The position numbers and the translations under genes were made by a program. DNA of 64,000 nucleotides, from NCBI RefSeq assembly GCF_014397245.1, contig NZ_JACLHY010000001.1, positions 62,001 through 126,000 of the forward strand, read 5' to 3'. Origin of the DNA: Arenibacter arenosicollis. GTDB taxonomy: Bacteria > Bacteroidota > Bacteroidia > Flavobacteriales > Flavobacteriaceae. The notes below the pieces were generated by a model that was given only the letters and a program-made list of their open reading frames with translations, was not told the origin of the DNA and made no database searches. Shown piece after piece: positions 47,434 through 55,992 of the stretch. Position 1 is the first letter of the stretch. Each line of letters starts with the position of its first letter.

Positions 47434-48312
47434 ATGAGCACATCATTTGAACGTTTTCAAAAAAGAAAACTGATTTCCTCCTATTTTTCCGTAGTCCTAA
47501 GTATTGGACTAGTACTTTTTTTATTGGGGATTTTGGGGCTTTTGGTATTGAACACAAAAAAGTTGGCCGATCATTTTAAGGAGCAGATTACCATATCCGT
47601 TTTTCTTAAGGACAATGCCAAAGAGGTAGAAGTAGATCAATTGCAAAAAAGTCTGGCCATGGCCAAATATACCAAAAAGGCCACCTATGTTTCCAAAGAA
47701 CAGGCTGCTGAACAGCACAGTGTAGAGATAGGTGAGAATTTTTTGGATTTCTTAGGGTACAACCCCCTTAAAAATTCCATTGATGTACAACTAAAGGCAG
47801 ATTATGTTTCCACAGAGAAAATTGCTGAAATCGCAGAAGAAATTGCCACCAAGGACTATATAGAAGAAGTAAGCTACGACAAACCTTTGATTACGCTGTT
47901 AAACGATAATGTAAAGAAACTAAGTTTTTGGATTTTAGTGGCTAGTGGAATTTTTACATTTATCGCTGTATTATTGATAAATAGCTCCATCCGTCTTTCT
48001 ATTTACTCTAAACGTTTTATCATAAAGACCATGCAGATGGTAGGAGCTACCAAAACATTTATCCGGAGGCCATTTATTTGGACCAATATAAAGTTGGGCG
48101 TTCTAGGGGCTCTATTAGCCTTAATTGCCTTGGGCTTTGTTGTATACTATGTAAACATTAATTTCCCCGAGCTAAACCTTTTTCAAGACCCTACAATTTT
48201 GGTATTTCTTTTTGCAAGTGTTTTTGGATTAGGGGTCCTGATTTCATACATAAGTACTTTTTTTGCAACACAACGTTTCTTAAATCTTAGGACAGACGAT
48301 TTATATTATTAA
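47434..48312 (+). CDS. ftsX: Cell division protein FtsX
   Basis: This 292-aa permease-like protein has a cytoplasmic N-terminus, TM1 (about residues 18-42), a periplasmic loop (43-165) with the pattern ITISVFLKDNA and YVSKEQAAEQ, then three C-terminal TM segments. KTMQMVGATKTFIRRPF (about 197-213) is the FtsX coupling helix. FtsX pairs with the FtsE ATPase at the division site and activates cell-wall hydrolases. The ftsE partner is not adjacent. Followed by DUF3098-uppP-truB. Confidence 0.9.
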   Translation: MSTSFERFQKRKLISSYFSVVLSIGLVLFLLGILGLLVLNTKKLADHFKEQITISVFLKDNAKEVEVDQLQKSLAMAKYTKKATYVSKEQAAEQHSVEIGENFLDFLGYNPLKNSIDVQLKADYVSTEKIAEIAEEIATKDYIEEVSYDKPLITLLNDNVKKLSFWILVASGIFTFIAVLLINSSIRLSIYSKRFIIKTMQMVGATKTFIRRPFIWTNIKLGVLGALLALIALGFVVYYVNINFPELNLFQDPTILVFLFASVFGLGVLISYISTFFATQRFLNLRTDDLYY

Positions 48313-48321
48313 ATTTGCGGC

Positions 48322-48588
48322 ATGAGTAAAAAACAAAATAACAATCAACAGCAAAAGCCTAGACAGGAATTTATCTTTCAGAAAAGGAACTACCTGTTTA
48401 TGTTTATTGGACTGGCCCTCATATCCTTAGGTTTTATCCTTATGAGCGGTGGAGGAAGTGAAGACCCCAACGTATTTAACCCCGAGATTTATAATTTCAG
48501 AAGAATACGCTTAGCACCTACATTGGTATTGTTAGGTCTTGGGATAGAAGTCTACGCCATTCTGTTGAATCCGCATAAGAAGAAATAA
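48322..48588 (+). CDS. DUF3098 small membrane protein
   Basis: This 88-aa protein has a basic Gln/Lys-rich N-terminus and two TM segments (about 25-43 and 65-83) separated by [20 protein letters not shown], which is typical of DUF3098. It is found between ftsX and uppP in many Bacteroidota and starts 9 nt past ftsX. Confidence 0.88.
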   Translation: MSKKQNNNQQQKPRQEFIFQKRNYLFMFIGLALISLGFILMSGGGSEDPNVFNPEIYNFRRIRLAPTLVLLGLGIEVYAILLNPHKKK

Positions 48589-48590
48589 AT

Positions 48591-49376
48591 TTGGACATAT
48601 TAGAGGCTATTATTCTTGCCATTATTGAAGGCATAACCGAATATTTACCGGTTTCTTCAACAGGACACATGATTATTGTATCTTCCTTTTTTGGAATTGC
48701 CCAGGAAGATTTTACCAAGTTATTCACCATCGTAATACAATTGGGAACTATACTTTCGGTCGTGGTGCTGTATTTCAAACGATTTTTCCAAACAATTGAT
48801 TTTTATTTTAAACTCCTGATTGCATTTATTCCAGCCGTTGTTTTTGGCCTGCTTTTAAGTGATGTTATAGATTCGCTGTTAGAAAGCCCACTTGTAGTAG
48901 CTTTTTCTTTGGTGATAGGTGGAATAATCCTATTAAGGGTTGACGATTTATTTGGAAATTCGGACAATACGGATATTTCATACGGTACCGCCTTTAAAAT
49001 TGGACTTTTCCAGTGTCTGGCGATGATTCCAGGGGTATCTAGAAGTGGTGCCAGTATTGTTGGAGGTATGACCCAAAAGCTATCTAGGACCGCGGCAGCC
49101 GAATTTTCATTTTTCTTGGCCGTGCCCACCATGTTGGGAGCTACCCTGAAAAAGAGCTACGACTATTACAACTCAGGTTTCACCCTTACTTCGGACCAAA
49201 TAAATTTATTGATTATAGGCAATATTGTTGGATTTGTAGTGGCCTTATTCGCCATAAAAACCTTTATTGGATATTTAAGCAAACATGGTTTTAAAATTTT
49301 TGGTTACTACAGGATCGTAGTCGGAATTGCCATCATTGTAATTCATTATTTTATTTGGCCACTAACCGTAATATAA
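48591..49376 (+). CDS. uppP: Undecaprenyl-diphosphate phosphatase
   Basis: This 261-aa integral membrane enzyme (BacA) dephosphorylates undecaprenyl diphosphate to recycle the cell-wall lipid carrier. It has the two inverted-repeat signatures: [14 protein letters not shown] (about residues 13-26) and [14 protein letters not shown] (about 147-160). It starts at TTG 48591, 2 nt after the DUF3098 stop; the resulting [14 protein letters not shown] matches the usual family N-terminus, and no ATG exists nearby. Its stop overlaps the truB ATG by 1 nt. Confidence 0.95.
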   Translation: MDILEAIILAIIEGITEYLPVSSTGHMIIVSSFFGIAQEDFTKLFTIVIQLGTILSVVVLYFKRFFQTIDFYFKLLIAFIPAVVFGLLLSDVIDSLLESPLVVAFSLVIGGIILLRVDDLFGNSDNTDISYGTAFKIGLFQCLAMIPGVSRSGASIVGGMTQKLSRTAAAEFSFFLAVPTMLGATLKKSYDYYNSGFTLTSDQINLLIIGNIVGFVVALFAIKTFIGYLSKHGFKIFGYYRIVVGIAIIVIHYFIWPLTVI

Positions 49377-50071
49377 TGACTAAGGAAGACTTTTTGGAAG
49401 GACAGGTGTTACTGATAAACAAACCTTTGGGTTGGACGTCTTTTCAGGCAGTGAATTCCTTAAAATGGAATATTAGAAAGAAATTTGAGTTAAAAAAAAT
49501 TAAGATAGGCCACGCCGGAACTCTTGATCCGTTAGCCACCGGCTTATTGCTTATCTGCACTGGAAAATTTACCAAAACTATAAACGAACTCCAAGGTCAG
49601 GAAAAAGAATATACCGGAACCATTACTTTGGGTGGAACAACCCCATCCTTTGATCTGGAAACGGAAATAAACGAAAACTTCCCTATAGATCACATTACGG
49701 ACGAGATGATCTACACCACCACCGCACAATTTATCGGAGATATTGAACAAGTTCCACCAGTGTTCTCGGCGCTAAAAAAAGACGGGAAAAGACTGTATGA
49801 ATACGCACGGGAGGGTAAAGAGGTGGAAATTAAAAAAAGAGCGGTAACTATTACCGAATTTGAAATAACGCAGATAGAATTGCCAAAGGTTCATTTTAGA
49901 GTGGTGTGTAGTAAGGGTACTTATATTAGGTCTTTGGCGAATGATTTTGGGAAAGCCCTCCGATCTGGTGCCCATTTATCCTCCCTGAAAAGAACCAAAA
50001 TAGGTGATTACAACGTAAATAAAGCCATGACCCCCGAGGAATTTGGTAAATTACTGCAAATCGACAGTTAA
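49376..50071 (+). CDS. truB: tRNA pseudouridine-55 synthase
   Basis: This 231-aa enzyme makes pseudouridine 55 in the T-loop of tRNAs. It has the N-terminal LLINKPLGWTSFQAVNSL, the catalytic-Asp motif GHAGTLDPLATGLL (~residue 51), and VVCSKGTYIRSLANDFG (~180). The chosen start is the ATG that overlaps the uppP stop (TAATG); an upstream TTG at 49355 would place seven extra residues inside uppP. The C-terminal PUA domain is short or absent, as in many bacteria. Confidence 0.94.
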   Translation: MTKEDFLEGQVLLINKPLGWTSFQAVNSLKWNIRKKFELKKIKIGHAGTLDPLATGLLLICTGKFTKTINELQGQEKEYTGTITLGGTTPSFDLETEINENFPIDHITDEMIYTTTAQFIGDIEQVPPVFSALKKDGKRLYEYAREGKEVEIKKRAVTITEFEITQIELPKVHFRVVCSKGTYIRSLANDFGKALRSGAHLSSLKRTKIGDYNVNKAMTPEEFGKLLQIDS

Positions 50072-50123
50072 ATAAACTTCGAAAATTAAGGTGGTAACCT
50101 AACCGTTCGTCGATAATTTGAAA

Positions 50124-50131
50124 TATTTTTG
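50124..50131 (+). promoter_or_regulatory. -7 box for the TonB-like gene
   Basis: TATTTTTG is an exact TAnnTTTG, 21 nt upstream of the ATG at 50153. A frame-compatible TTG at 50129 lies within it. Confidence 0.5.
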
Positions 50132-50152
50132 ATAAAACGTGGTTATATCACT

Positions 50153-50893
50153 ATGAATTTGAGTCGGAAACAACTTTCTTTTTTAATAACTTTCTTTTCC
50201 ATGTCCTTGGTTGTACTGAGTTTGTACAACATCCACTTGGGACAAAAGGAAAAAGAGGAGTATGTTATTGAATTAAGTTTGCTGGAGGAAGAGGAAGACC
50301 TTGTTAAGGAATTAGAGGAAGAAATAAAGGACATGGAGGAAATGGCCAAGTCCGAACCTGTTAAAAGTCATATGGCCTATAACGAAGCCAACAAACCTAG
50401 TTTTGGCAACCCAGAGCCACTTAAAACTCTCGAGGAAATAATGGAGGAACAAGAGTTGTCCTCAGATAGTGATGACCCAACGCTCTATCTAAGTTCCGAC
50501 TCCGAATACGCAACTAGAGTAAAGGACCTGGCCAAAAGAAGAAGGGAAAAGCAAGAGCTTTTAGGGGAAAAAGAAGCGAGCAAAGAAGTTATGACCAACA
50601 ATTTGGCCAAAAGAAGGACCTCAATTTCCTATTCTTTGGTGGATAGAAGGCATACCAGCCTTCCTATACCCATTTACACTTGTATTGAAGGCGGTAAGGT
50701 GGTCATTAATATTAAAGTTGACCCCCTAGGAAAGGTTATAGAGGCCGATGTAAACAAAAAGAGCTCCAGTACCCTCAATGGTTGCTTGGTAGACAACGCC
50801 ATAGAATATGCCCTAAAATCGAAATTTAATGCTGGCGAAAAAGTAGAACAAATGGGTACTATTACCTATTTATTCCAGGAAAAGCAACGATAA
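50153..50893 (+). CDS. TonB-like periplasm-spanning protein with C-terminal TonB domain
   Basis: This 246-aa protein from ATG 50153 has an N-terminal TM anchor (about 9-30), a very acidic segment (LEEEEDLVKELEEEI), a charged helical linker with KRRREKQELLGEKEASKE, and a C-terminal TonB-like domain with GGKVVINIKVDPLGKVIEADV. Compared with the tonB at 26.8 kb it lacks a proline-rich linker, so it may transduce energy over a shorter or helical span. It overlaps the convergent thioredoxin-like gene by 24 nt. Confidence 0.78.
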   Translation: MNLSRKQLSFLITFFSMSLVVLSLYNIHLGQKEKEEYVIELSLLEEEEDLVKELEEEIKDMEEMAKSEPVKSHMAYNEANKPSFGNPEPLKTLEEIMEEQELSSDSDDPTLYLSSDSEYATRVKDLAKRRREKQELLGEKEASKEVMTNNLAKRRTSISYSLVDRRHTSLPIPIYTCIEGGKVVINIKVDPLGKVIEADVNKKSSSTLNGCLVDNAIEYALKSKFNAGEKVEQMGTITYLFQEKQR

Positions 50894-51493
50894 TAAGTCG
50901 CTCACCGTATTTTGACCCTTGTCCTTATTATACCAAATCTGTAGATTTTGTTTGAATTCTGGAGACAAAGTTCCATGCTTTTTTTTGTAGTCCTGAACCA
51001 TTTTGGAAACTATACTTGGCCGGGAACCCCATTCACCAATAATTCTACCAGTAACTTTATCAATAGAAATCAATTTTGGGATGGCCATAGCACCATTGGA
51101 CAAAAACTGCTCCATCAATTCCAAATTTTCATCGCGCAATACAAGTCTTAAGGAAATATTCTTATTTAGACTTGCTATTTTATTCATAACTGGTATGGTT
51201 TGGGCGGCATCGCCACACCAACTTTCCGTAAGTACCAACCAAGTAATTTTTTGATCGACCTCTTTAATTTTTAATTCTGAATCAGCGTCGATCTTAATGG
51301 TCTTGTCCAAACGTTTCATTCGTTGATCATTCAGAACCGTATAATTACCAAGTTCCTGGCTTTGTACTAATCCCGTAGATTTTCCCTCTATAGCTAAATT
51401 AGCAACCATAAGCCTATAATCTTCATAAGCTATAGCCCCATTTAAACTCTCTTGGACAACCTCCCGTTTAGTTCTCTTTACTGTTTGTTCCAT
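50870..51493 (-). CDS. Thioredoxin-fold protein with single active-site Cys
   Basis: This 207-aa cytoplasmic-looking protein (no signal) matches the Thioredoxin_9 fold: WLVLTESWCGDAAQTIPVM with active-site WCGDA (~residue 102) and the cis-Pro region MAIPKLISID. The second Cys of CxxC is replaced by Ala, so it is unlikely to be an ordinary disulfide reductase and could act by a monothiol mechanism or as a chaperone. The first 80 residues are an added helical domain of unknown role. Confidence 0.85.
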   Translation of the reverse strand: MEQTVKRTKREVVQESLNGAIAYEDYRLMVANLAIEGKSTGLVQSQELGNYTVLNDQRMKRLDKTIKIDADSELKIKEVDQKITWLVLTESWCGDAAQTIPVMNKIASLNKNISLRLVLRDENLELMEQFLSNGAMAIPKLISIDKVTGRIIGEWGSRPSIVSKMVQDYKKKHGTLSPEFKQNLQIWYNKDKGQNTVSDLLSLLFLE

Positions 51494-51515
51494 GAAATTT
51501 CTAGAATATTTGAAC

Positions 51516-51523
51516 CAAAATTA
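51516..51523 (-). promoter_or_regulatory. -7 box for the thioredoxin-like gene
   Basis: On the minus strand TAATTTTG is an exact TAnnTTTG, 22 nt upstream of the ATG at 51493. Confidence 0.5.
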
Positions 51524-51612
51524 ACCCTACCAAGATTAATAATTGGTAACATAAGTTACATTGGTAGCATTGCTACCTCAATACTTACATATCTCTTAAT
51601 TAAGTGGAAATT

Positions 51613-52548
51613 TTAGTGGTTTAGGGCTCTTTTTTTGATCATTCCCCCTTTAGTATCGTTAATACTGTTCATTACAACAAAGGCATTGGGGTCTATCTTT
51701 TCCAGTTCCGTGTTTAATTTACTGATTTCTAACCTTGTAATTACAGTATAAATAATGTCATACTCATTATGGACACCACTTTTTCCGTAACCACCATGAC
51801 CCTTATAAATGGTAAGCCCCCTGCCCAGTTTTTCCGTGATCATAAGTCTAATCTCTTCGCTACGTGAAGATATAATGGTAACCCCGGTATACTCTTCAAT
51901 CCCATCGACCACAAAATCCAAAGTTTTTGAAGCCGACAAATAGGTCAACATGGAATAAAGCGCTGTTTCCAAAGAAAGGAAATAGGCAGCTGCCAAGAAT
52001 ATTATAACATTTATGACTATTATATTATCCCCGATTTTGGTCCTTAATTTTCTACTCAGATAAATGGCCAGCACCTCTGTGCCATCCAACACGCCACCTC
52101 CTCTAATTGAAAGACCAATACCGGCACCAAGAAAGAACCCGCCAAAAACTGCGACCAAAAGTTTGTCCTCGGTCACTTCCGGAAAGTGGACGGTTGCCAA
52201 TACTATCGCCAAGCCAAGAATTGCCAGGGAGGCTTTAATGGCAAATTGCTTACCTATCACCTTAAAACCAAGATATATGAAGGGAATATTAACAAGTATG
52301 ATCAGTATATATAAGGGCGTAGATGTGATTTCGGAAATCAAAAGTGAAATTCCTGTAGCTCCACCATCAATAAAACTATTGGGCAATAAAAAACTTTCCA
52401 AACCAAAAGCGGCAGAAAAAATCCCCGCTATAATAAATAAAGCATCATGAATATCAGCAAATATTCCAACCCTAAATCTTCTGGATTTTTTCCAATAGGA
52501 ATACATATTGGATTTAAAGTCATGACTCTTTTTCTTTCTTTCCGGCAT
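51613..52548 (-). CDS. YitT family membrane protein (DUF161-DUF2179)
   Basis: This 311-aa protein has five or six TM segments (about residues 30-200) with GLESFLLPNSFIDGGATGISLLI and GAGIGLSIRGGGVLDGTEVLA, then a cytoplasmic DUF2179 domain (about 220-300) with YKGHGGYGKSG and VITRLEISKL. DUF2179 is a small ligand-sensing fold. Transported substrate unknown. The basic N-terminus (KKKSHDFKS) is cytoplasmic. Followed downstream by the thioredoxin-like gene in the same orientation, but with its own spacing (119 nt). Confidence 0.85.
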   Translation of the reverse strand: MPERKKKSHDFKSNMYSYWKKSRRFRVGIFADIHDALFIIAGIFSAAFGLESFLLPNSFIDGGATGISLLISEITSTPLYILIILVNIPFIYLGFKVIGKQFAIKASLAILGLAIVLATVHFPEVTEDKLLVAVFGGFFLGAGIGLSIRGGGVLDGTEVLAIYLSRKLRTKIGDNIIVINVIIFLAAAYFLSLETALYSMLTYLSASKTLDFVVDGIEEYTGVTIISSRSEEIRLMITEKLGRGLTIYKGHGGYGKSGVHNEYDIIYTVITRLEISKLNTELEKIDPNAFVVMNSINDTKGGMIKKRALNH

Positions 52549-52761
52549 ACAATATTATTAAATAGGTTTAATTAAAAGCTAGGACCTATTATTATCTTAC
52601 TTCCTATTATACATTTTAAAAACGTTATAAAAAATTGAATTGCGAAGTTCCAAGGTTGTGAAATTAAAAAATCAATTTTTAAAAATGGGGATCACTACCC
52701 TGATTATTGTAATTAATTTACAGCCTCTTAATTGACGTCTATGCTTATGATGCCAATATAC

Positions 52762-52769
52762 TATCTTTG
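52762..52769 (+). promoter_or_regulatory. -7 box for the rhodanese gene of the arsenosugar-type cluster
   Basis: TATCTTTG is an exact TAnnTTTG, 21 nt upstream of the ATG at 52791. A frame-compatible TTG at 52767 is part of it. Confidence 0.55.
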
Positions 52770-52790
52770 CTGTACGATATACACCTTATA

Positions 52791-53303
52791 ATGAAATTTT
52801 TGCTCCATTTTATCACAAGCCTCTTATGCCTTTATGGTCTTTATGGCCAAAATGCTATTGATAAGGCAATTGGAAAGTTCAACAATAACACTGTGCCTTA
52901 TATAAAGGTGGAGGAATTAACGCAAAATAACCAGTTTATACTCCTTGATACTAGGAAAAAGGAGGAATTTGAGGTAAGTCATCTTAAAAATGCCGTATGG
53001 GTCGGTGACAAACAATTTGATGTGGACATGGTTTCCGACAGCATTCCAGATGAAAACACACCCATTATTGTCTATTGTTCCATTGGGGTGCGATCTGAAG
53101 ATGTGGGAGAGAAGCTTTTAAAAAAAGGTTTTAAACAGGTTTACAATTTATACGGAGGTATTTTTGAATGGAAAAATAAGGGTTATAAAGTATATGATTC
53201 AATTGGACAAGAAACGGATAGAGTACACGCCTTTAACAAACATTGGGGCAAAATGTTGACCAATGCCACTAAGGTATACGATTCTGGCAAACACAAGAAT
53301 TAA
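52791..53303 (+). CDS. Exported rhodanese-domain sulfurtransferase
   Basis: This 170-aa protein has a signal peptide (residues 1-20, ending GLYGQ), so it is periplasmic. A single rhodanese domain holds LLDTRKKEEFEVSHLKNA (the Asp-x-Arg and His positions) and the active-site loop VYCSIGVRSE with the catalytic Cys (~96). It then has YNLYGGIFEWKNKG. A C-terminal KHWGKML extension follows. It is the first gene of the arsenosugar-type cluster; rhodaneses recur in such clusters, but their role there is not established. Confidence 0.87.
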   Translation: MKFLLHFITSLLCLYGLYGQNAIDKAIGKFNNNTVPYIKVEELTQNNQFILLDTRKKEEFEVSHLKNAVWVGDKQFDVDMVSDSIPDENTPIIVYCSIGVRSEDVGEKLLKKGFKQVYNLYGGIFEWKNKGYKVYDSIGQETDRVHAFNKHWGKMLTNATKVYDSGKHKN

Positions 53304-53467
53304 ATGCCGATACCTCCTTTTAGCCAGGATTTTGCCATACGTTGAATGCTCGTGATAATGCAGTCCCGTAAATTCTCCATTTCTACACCACACATAGTAA
53401 TGAATACTAACCTACAACGACCATTAAAACCTAGCCCTTTAAATTGGCAAAACATTTCAAAGATACT

Positions 53468-54079
53468 ATGACCCACCCCACAGACTTACTATTAATTTTT
53501 ACCCGTAACCCTGAACTTGGCAAGTGTAAAACTAGATTGGCAGCAACAGTAGGTGATGAAATTGCCTTGGACATATATAAATTTTTACTCAATCATACCA
53601 AAAACTTTACGAAGGGTTTAAATATTAGCAAATGGGTGTGTTATTCCGATAATATTTGGGAAAATGATATTTGGGACAACTTCATTTACGATAAAAAAGT
53701 GCAATATGGCGATGAATTAGGGCAGCGCATGGCCAATGCTTTTATGGACGGATTTGAGGCAGGCCATAAAAAAATTATTATCATTGGAAGTGACATGTAC
53801 GATCTGACTGAGAACGATTTAAAGGAAGCTTTTAACTCCCTACATCATCATGATTATGTAATAGGGCCTGCCATTGATGGCGGTTATTATTTGCTAGGGA
53901 TGAAGGTCTTTAACCCTACTCTTTTTGAAAATAAAAATTGGGGCATGGACACAGTGTTGGAGGCCACTTTACACGATTTAAAAGATGAAAACTACATTAT
54001 GTTGGCACCTAAAAATGACATTGACTATTTTGAAGACATTAAGGATATTGAAATCTTTCGCACCTTTCTAAAAAATTGA
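53468..54079 (+). CDS. TIGR04282 family glycosyltransferase-like protein (arsenosugar biosynthesis)
   Basis: This 203-aa nucleotide-diphospho-sugar-transferase-fold protein matches TIGR04282: LLLIFTRNPELGKCKTRLAATVGDEIA at the N-terminus, IIIIGSDMYDLTENDL (Asp of the metal site, ~98) and GPAIDGGYYLLGM (~135). The family is linked by its annotation to arsenosugar biosynthesis, probably adding a sugar to the ribosyl-arsenic core. ATG 53468 is chosen; a TTG at 53444 adds eight residues without support. 6 nt separates it from the nucleoside phosphorylase gene. Confidence 0.85.
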   Translation: MTHPTDLLLIFTRNPELGKCKTRLAATVGDEIALDIYKFLLNHTKNFTKGLNISKWVCYSDNIWENDIWDNFIYDKKVQYGDELGQRMANAFMDGFEAGHKKIIIIGSDMYDLTENDLKEAFNSLHHHDYVIGPAIDGGYYLLGMKVFNPTLFENKNWGMDTVLEATLHDLKDENYIMLAPKNDIDYFEDIKDIEIFRTFLKN

Positions 54080-54085
54080 AATTAT

Positions 54086-54901
54086 ATGACTAGTAAATTA
54101 CTAAAGGAATCTACGGACTATTTAATAGGAAAGGGCTTTGAAGCCCCTGAAATTGGAATAGTATTGGGAACTGGTTTAGGCAAATTGGCAGACGATATTG
54201 AAAATCCAATAGAGGCCCATTACAACCATATACCCTATTTTCCTCTGGCTACCGTAGAGTTCCATTCCGGTAAATTGATATACGGTATTTTGGAAGGCAA
54301 AAAAGTAGTTGTGATGCAAGGCAGGTTTCATTTTTATGAAGGCTACGACCTAGTGGACGTTACTTACCCTATTCGGGTAATGCACTTATTGGGTATAAAA
54401 AAACTTTTTATATCCAACGCGGCAGGGGCCATAAATCCCAATTTCAAAAAGGGTGACATCATGCTTATAGAGGATCATATTAACCTACAAGGCGGGTCTC
54501 CCTTAGCGTTTAAAAACGTGAGTCAATTCGGTGATCGTTTTACGGATATGAGTGAGCCATATGATGTTCCTATGCGCAAAAGCTTGGAGAAAATAGCAAA
54601 AAAAGAAAATATAACCCTCCAGAAAGGGGTTTACGCCTCAGTGGTAGGACCACAACTGGAAACAAAGGCGGAATACCGAATGCTAAAAATCATTGGGGCC
54701 GATGCCGTAGGAATGAGCACAGTTCCTGAAGTAATTGTTGCCAATCATTTACGATTACCAATAGTGGCCGTATCGGTCCTAACAGACGAATGCAATCCGG
54801 ACAACCTAAAGCCTGTGAATATTGCCGAAATAATTGAAATCGCCGGGAAAACCGAACCAAAAATGATAAAGTTATTTAGGGAATTAATTAGGGAAATGTA
54901 G
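54086..54901 (+). CDS. Purine nucleoside phosphorylase (trimeric PNP/MTAP family)
   Basis: This 271-aa enzyme cleaves purine nucleosides with phosphate to base and pentose-1-phosphate. It has the phosphate loop VLGTGLGKLADDI (~residues 26-38), MQGRFHFYEGYD (~75), SNAAGAINPNF (~110), the purine-binding Glu in GPQLETKAEYRM (~188) and GADAVGMSTVPE (~203). These are features of the trimeric low-molecular-mass PNP type. Its position between a TIGR04282 glycosyltransferase and arsM suggests it also serves the arsenosugar route by removing adenine from an adenosyl-arsenical, which is inference; it could equally be the cell's general PNP. Confidence 0.9.
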   Translation: MTSKLLKESTDYLIGKGFEAPEIGIVLGTGLGKLADDIENPIEAHYNHIPYFPLATVEFHSGKLIYGILEGKKVVVMQGRFHFYEGYDLVDVTYPIRVMHLLGIKKLFISNAAGAINPNFKKGDIMLIEDHINLQGGSPLAFKNVSQFGDRFTDMSEPYDVPMRKSLEKIAKKENITLQKGVYASVVGPQLETKAEYRMLKIIGADAVGMSTVPEVIVANHLRLPIVAVSVLTDECNPDNLKPVNIAEIIEIAGKTEPKMIKLFRELIREM

Positions 54902-54965
54902 TTTCACTAGTGAGTAGTGATAAAAGGAAATTATAACCCCGACAAAAAAATTTAAACATACAAAC

Positions 54966-55931
54966 ATGAGTTATTTAGAGGCAACAAATGAATTATATAA
55001 GAATGCAGCATTAACCCCTGATGTTGGACTGTGCTGCACCACAAATCCCATCTGGCAGTTTCCCGGCTTATCCATTCCTAAAATCATGCAGGAGATGAAC
55101 TATGGTTGCGGAAGCACAGTTTCTGCCCAGGACTTAGTAAACAACCCAAAAGTCCTCTATGTAGGAGTTGGGGGCGGAATGGAACTGTTGCAATTTTCAT
55201 ATTTCTCCAGGCAAAAGGGAGGGGTTACCGGAGTTGATGTTGTTGATGAAATGTTGGAAGCTTCAAGAGAAAATTTCAAGATAGCGGAAAAGGAAAACTC
55301 TTGGTTTAAAACTGAGTATATAAACCTTGTAAAAGGGGATGCACTAAACCTACCCATAGCAGACAATAGTATAGATGTGGCCGCTCAAAACTGCCTGTTT
55401 AACATATTTAAGGCCGAAGATTTAAAAAAAGCAGTGGCCGAGATGTACCGTGTATTGAAACCCCATGGCCGATTGGTTATGAGCGACCCTACTTGCGAAC
55501 AGCCTATGAACGAAACGTTGCGTAACGATGATCGACTTAGAGCCCTTTGTTTAAGTGGCAGTATCCCAATAAAGGATTATGTGAAGGTTTTGACGGATGC
55601 AGGTTTTGGCACCATAGAAATTAGAGCACGAAAATCCTACCGCGTTCTCTCTCCTAATCATTATCCCACAGATGAATTGATCTTTATTGAATCTATTGAA
55701 ATTGCAGCCATCAAAGACCCTATGCCCAAGGACGGCCCTTGCATTTTTACTGGAAAAACAGCTATTTATTACGGTAATGAAGAATATTTTGACGATAAAA
55801 ACGGCCATGTTCTAATGCAGAACCAGCCATTGGCAGTTTGTGACAAAACAGCATCGGCACTGCAAAAAAGTAATTCCAAAATCCATATAAGCGATAGTAC
55901 TTGGCATTATAATGGCGGGGGTTGCTGTTAA
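54966..55931 (+). CDS. arsM: Arsenite S-adenosylmethionine methyltransferase ArsM
   Basis: This 321-aa SAM-dependent methyltransferase has the motif-I glycine loop LYVGVGGGMELL (~64-75), VTGVDVVDEML (~87-97) and MYRVLKPHGRLVMSDP (~160-175). Candidate As(III)-binding cysteines are Cys23/Cys24 (VGLCCTTNP), Cys48 (YGCGS), Cys143 and Cys177 (DPTCEQ), and there is a C-terminal GGGCC. These features and the flanking TIGR04282/TIGR04283 genes fit the ArsM of arsenosugar clusters, which methylates arsenite in steps to dimethylarsenic. It follows the phosphorylase by 64 nt. Confidence 0.9.
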   Translation: MSYLEATNELYKNAALTPDVGLCCTTNPIWQFPGLSIPKIMQEMNYGCGSTVSAQDLVNNPKVLYVGVGGGMELLQFSYFSRQKGGVTGVDVVDEMLEASRENFKIAEKENSWFKTEYINLVKGDALNLPIADNSIDVAAQNCLFNIFKAEDLKKAVAEMYRVLKPHGRLVMSDPTCEQPMNETLRNDDRLRALCLSGSIPIKDYVKVLTDAGFGTIEIRARKSYRVLSPNHYPTDELIFIESIEIAAIKDPMPKDGPCIFTGKTAIYYGNEEYFDDKNGHVLMQNQPLAVCDKTASALQKSNSKIHISDSTWHYNGGGCC

Positions 55932-55992
55932 TTATCAATTTGATGTAAGGTTTAAGTGCTTGGGCACACTAATTAAAAGTAAATAAAATTCC

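Noticed and set aside
55932..55992. Possible terminator hairpin after arsM (GTGC-TTGG-GCAC)
   Set aside because: The stem is only 4 bp with no T-run, and the DUF547 gene follows closely, so read-through is more likely.
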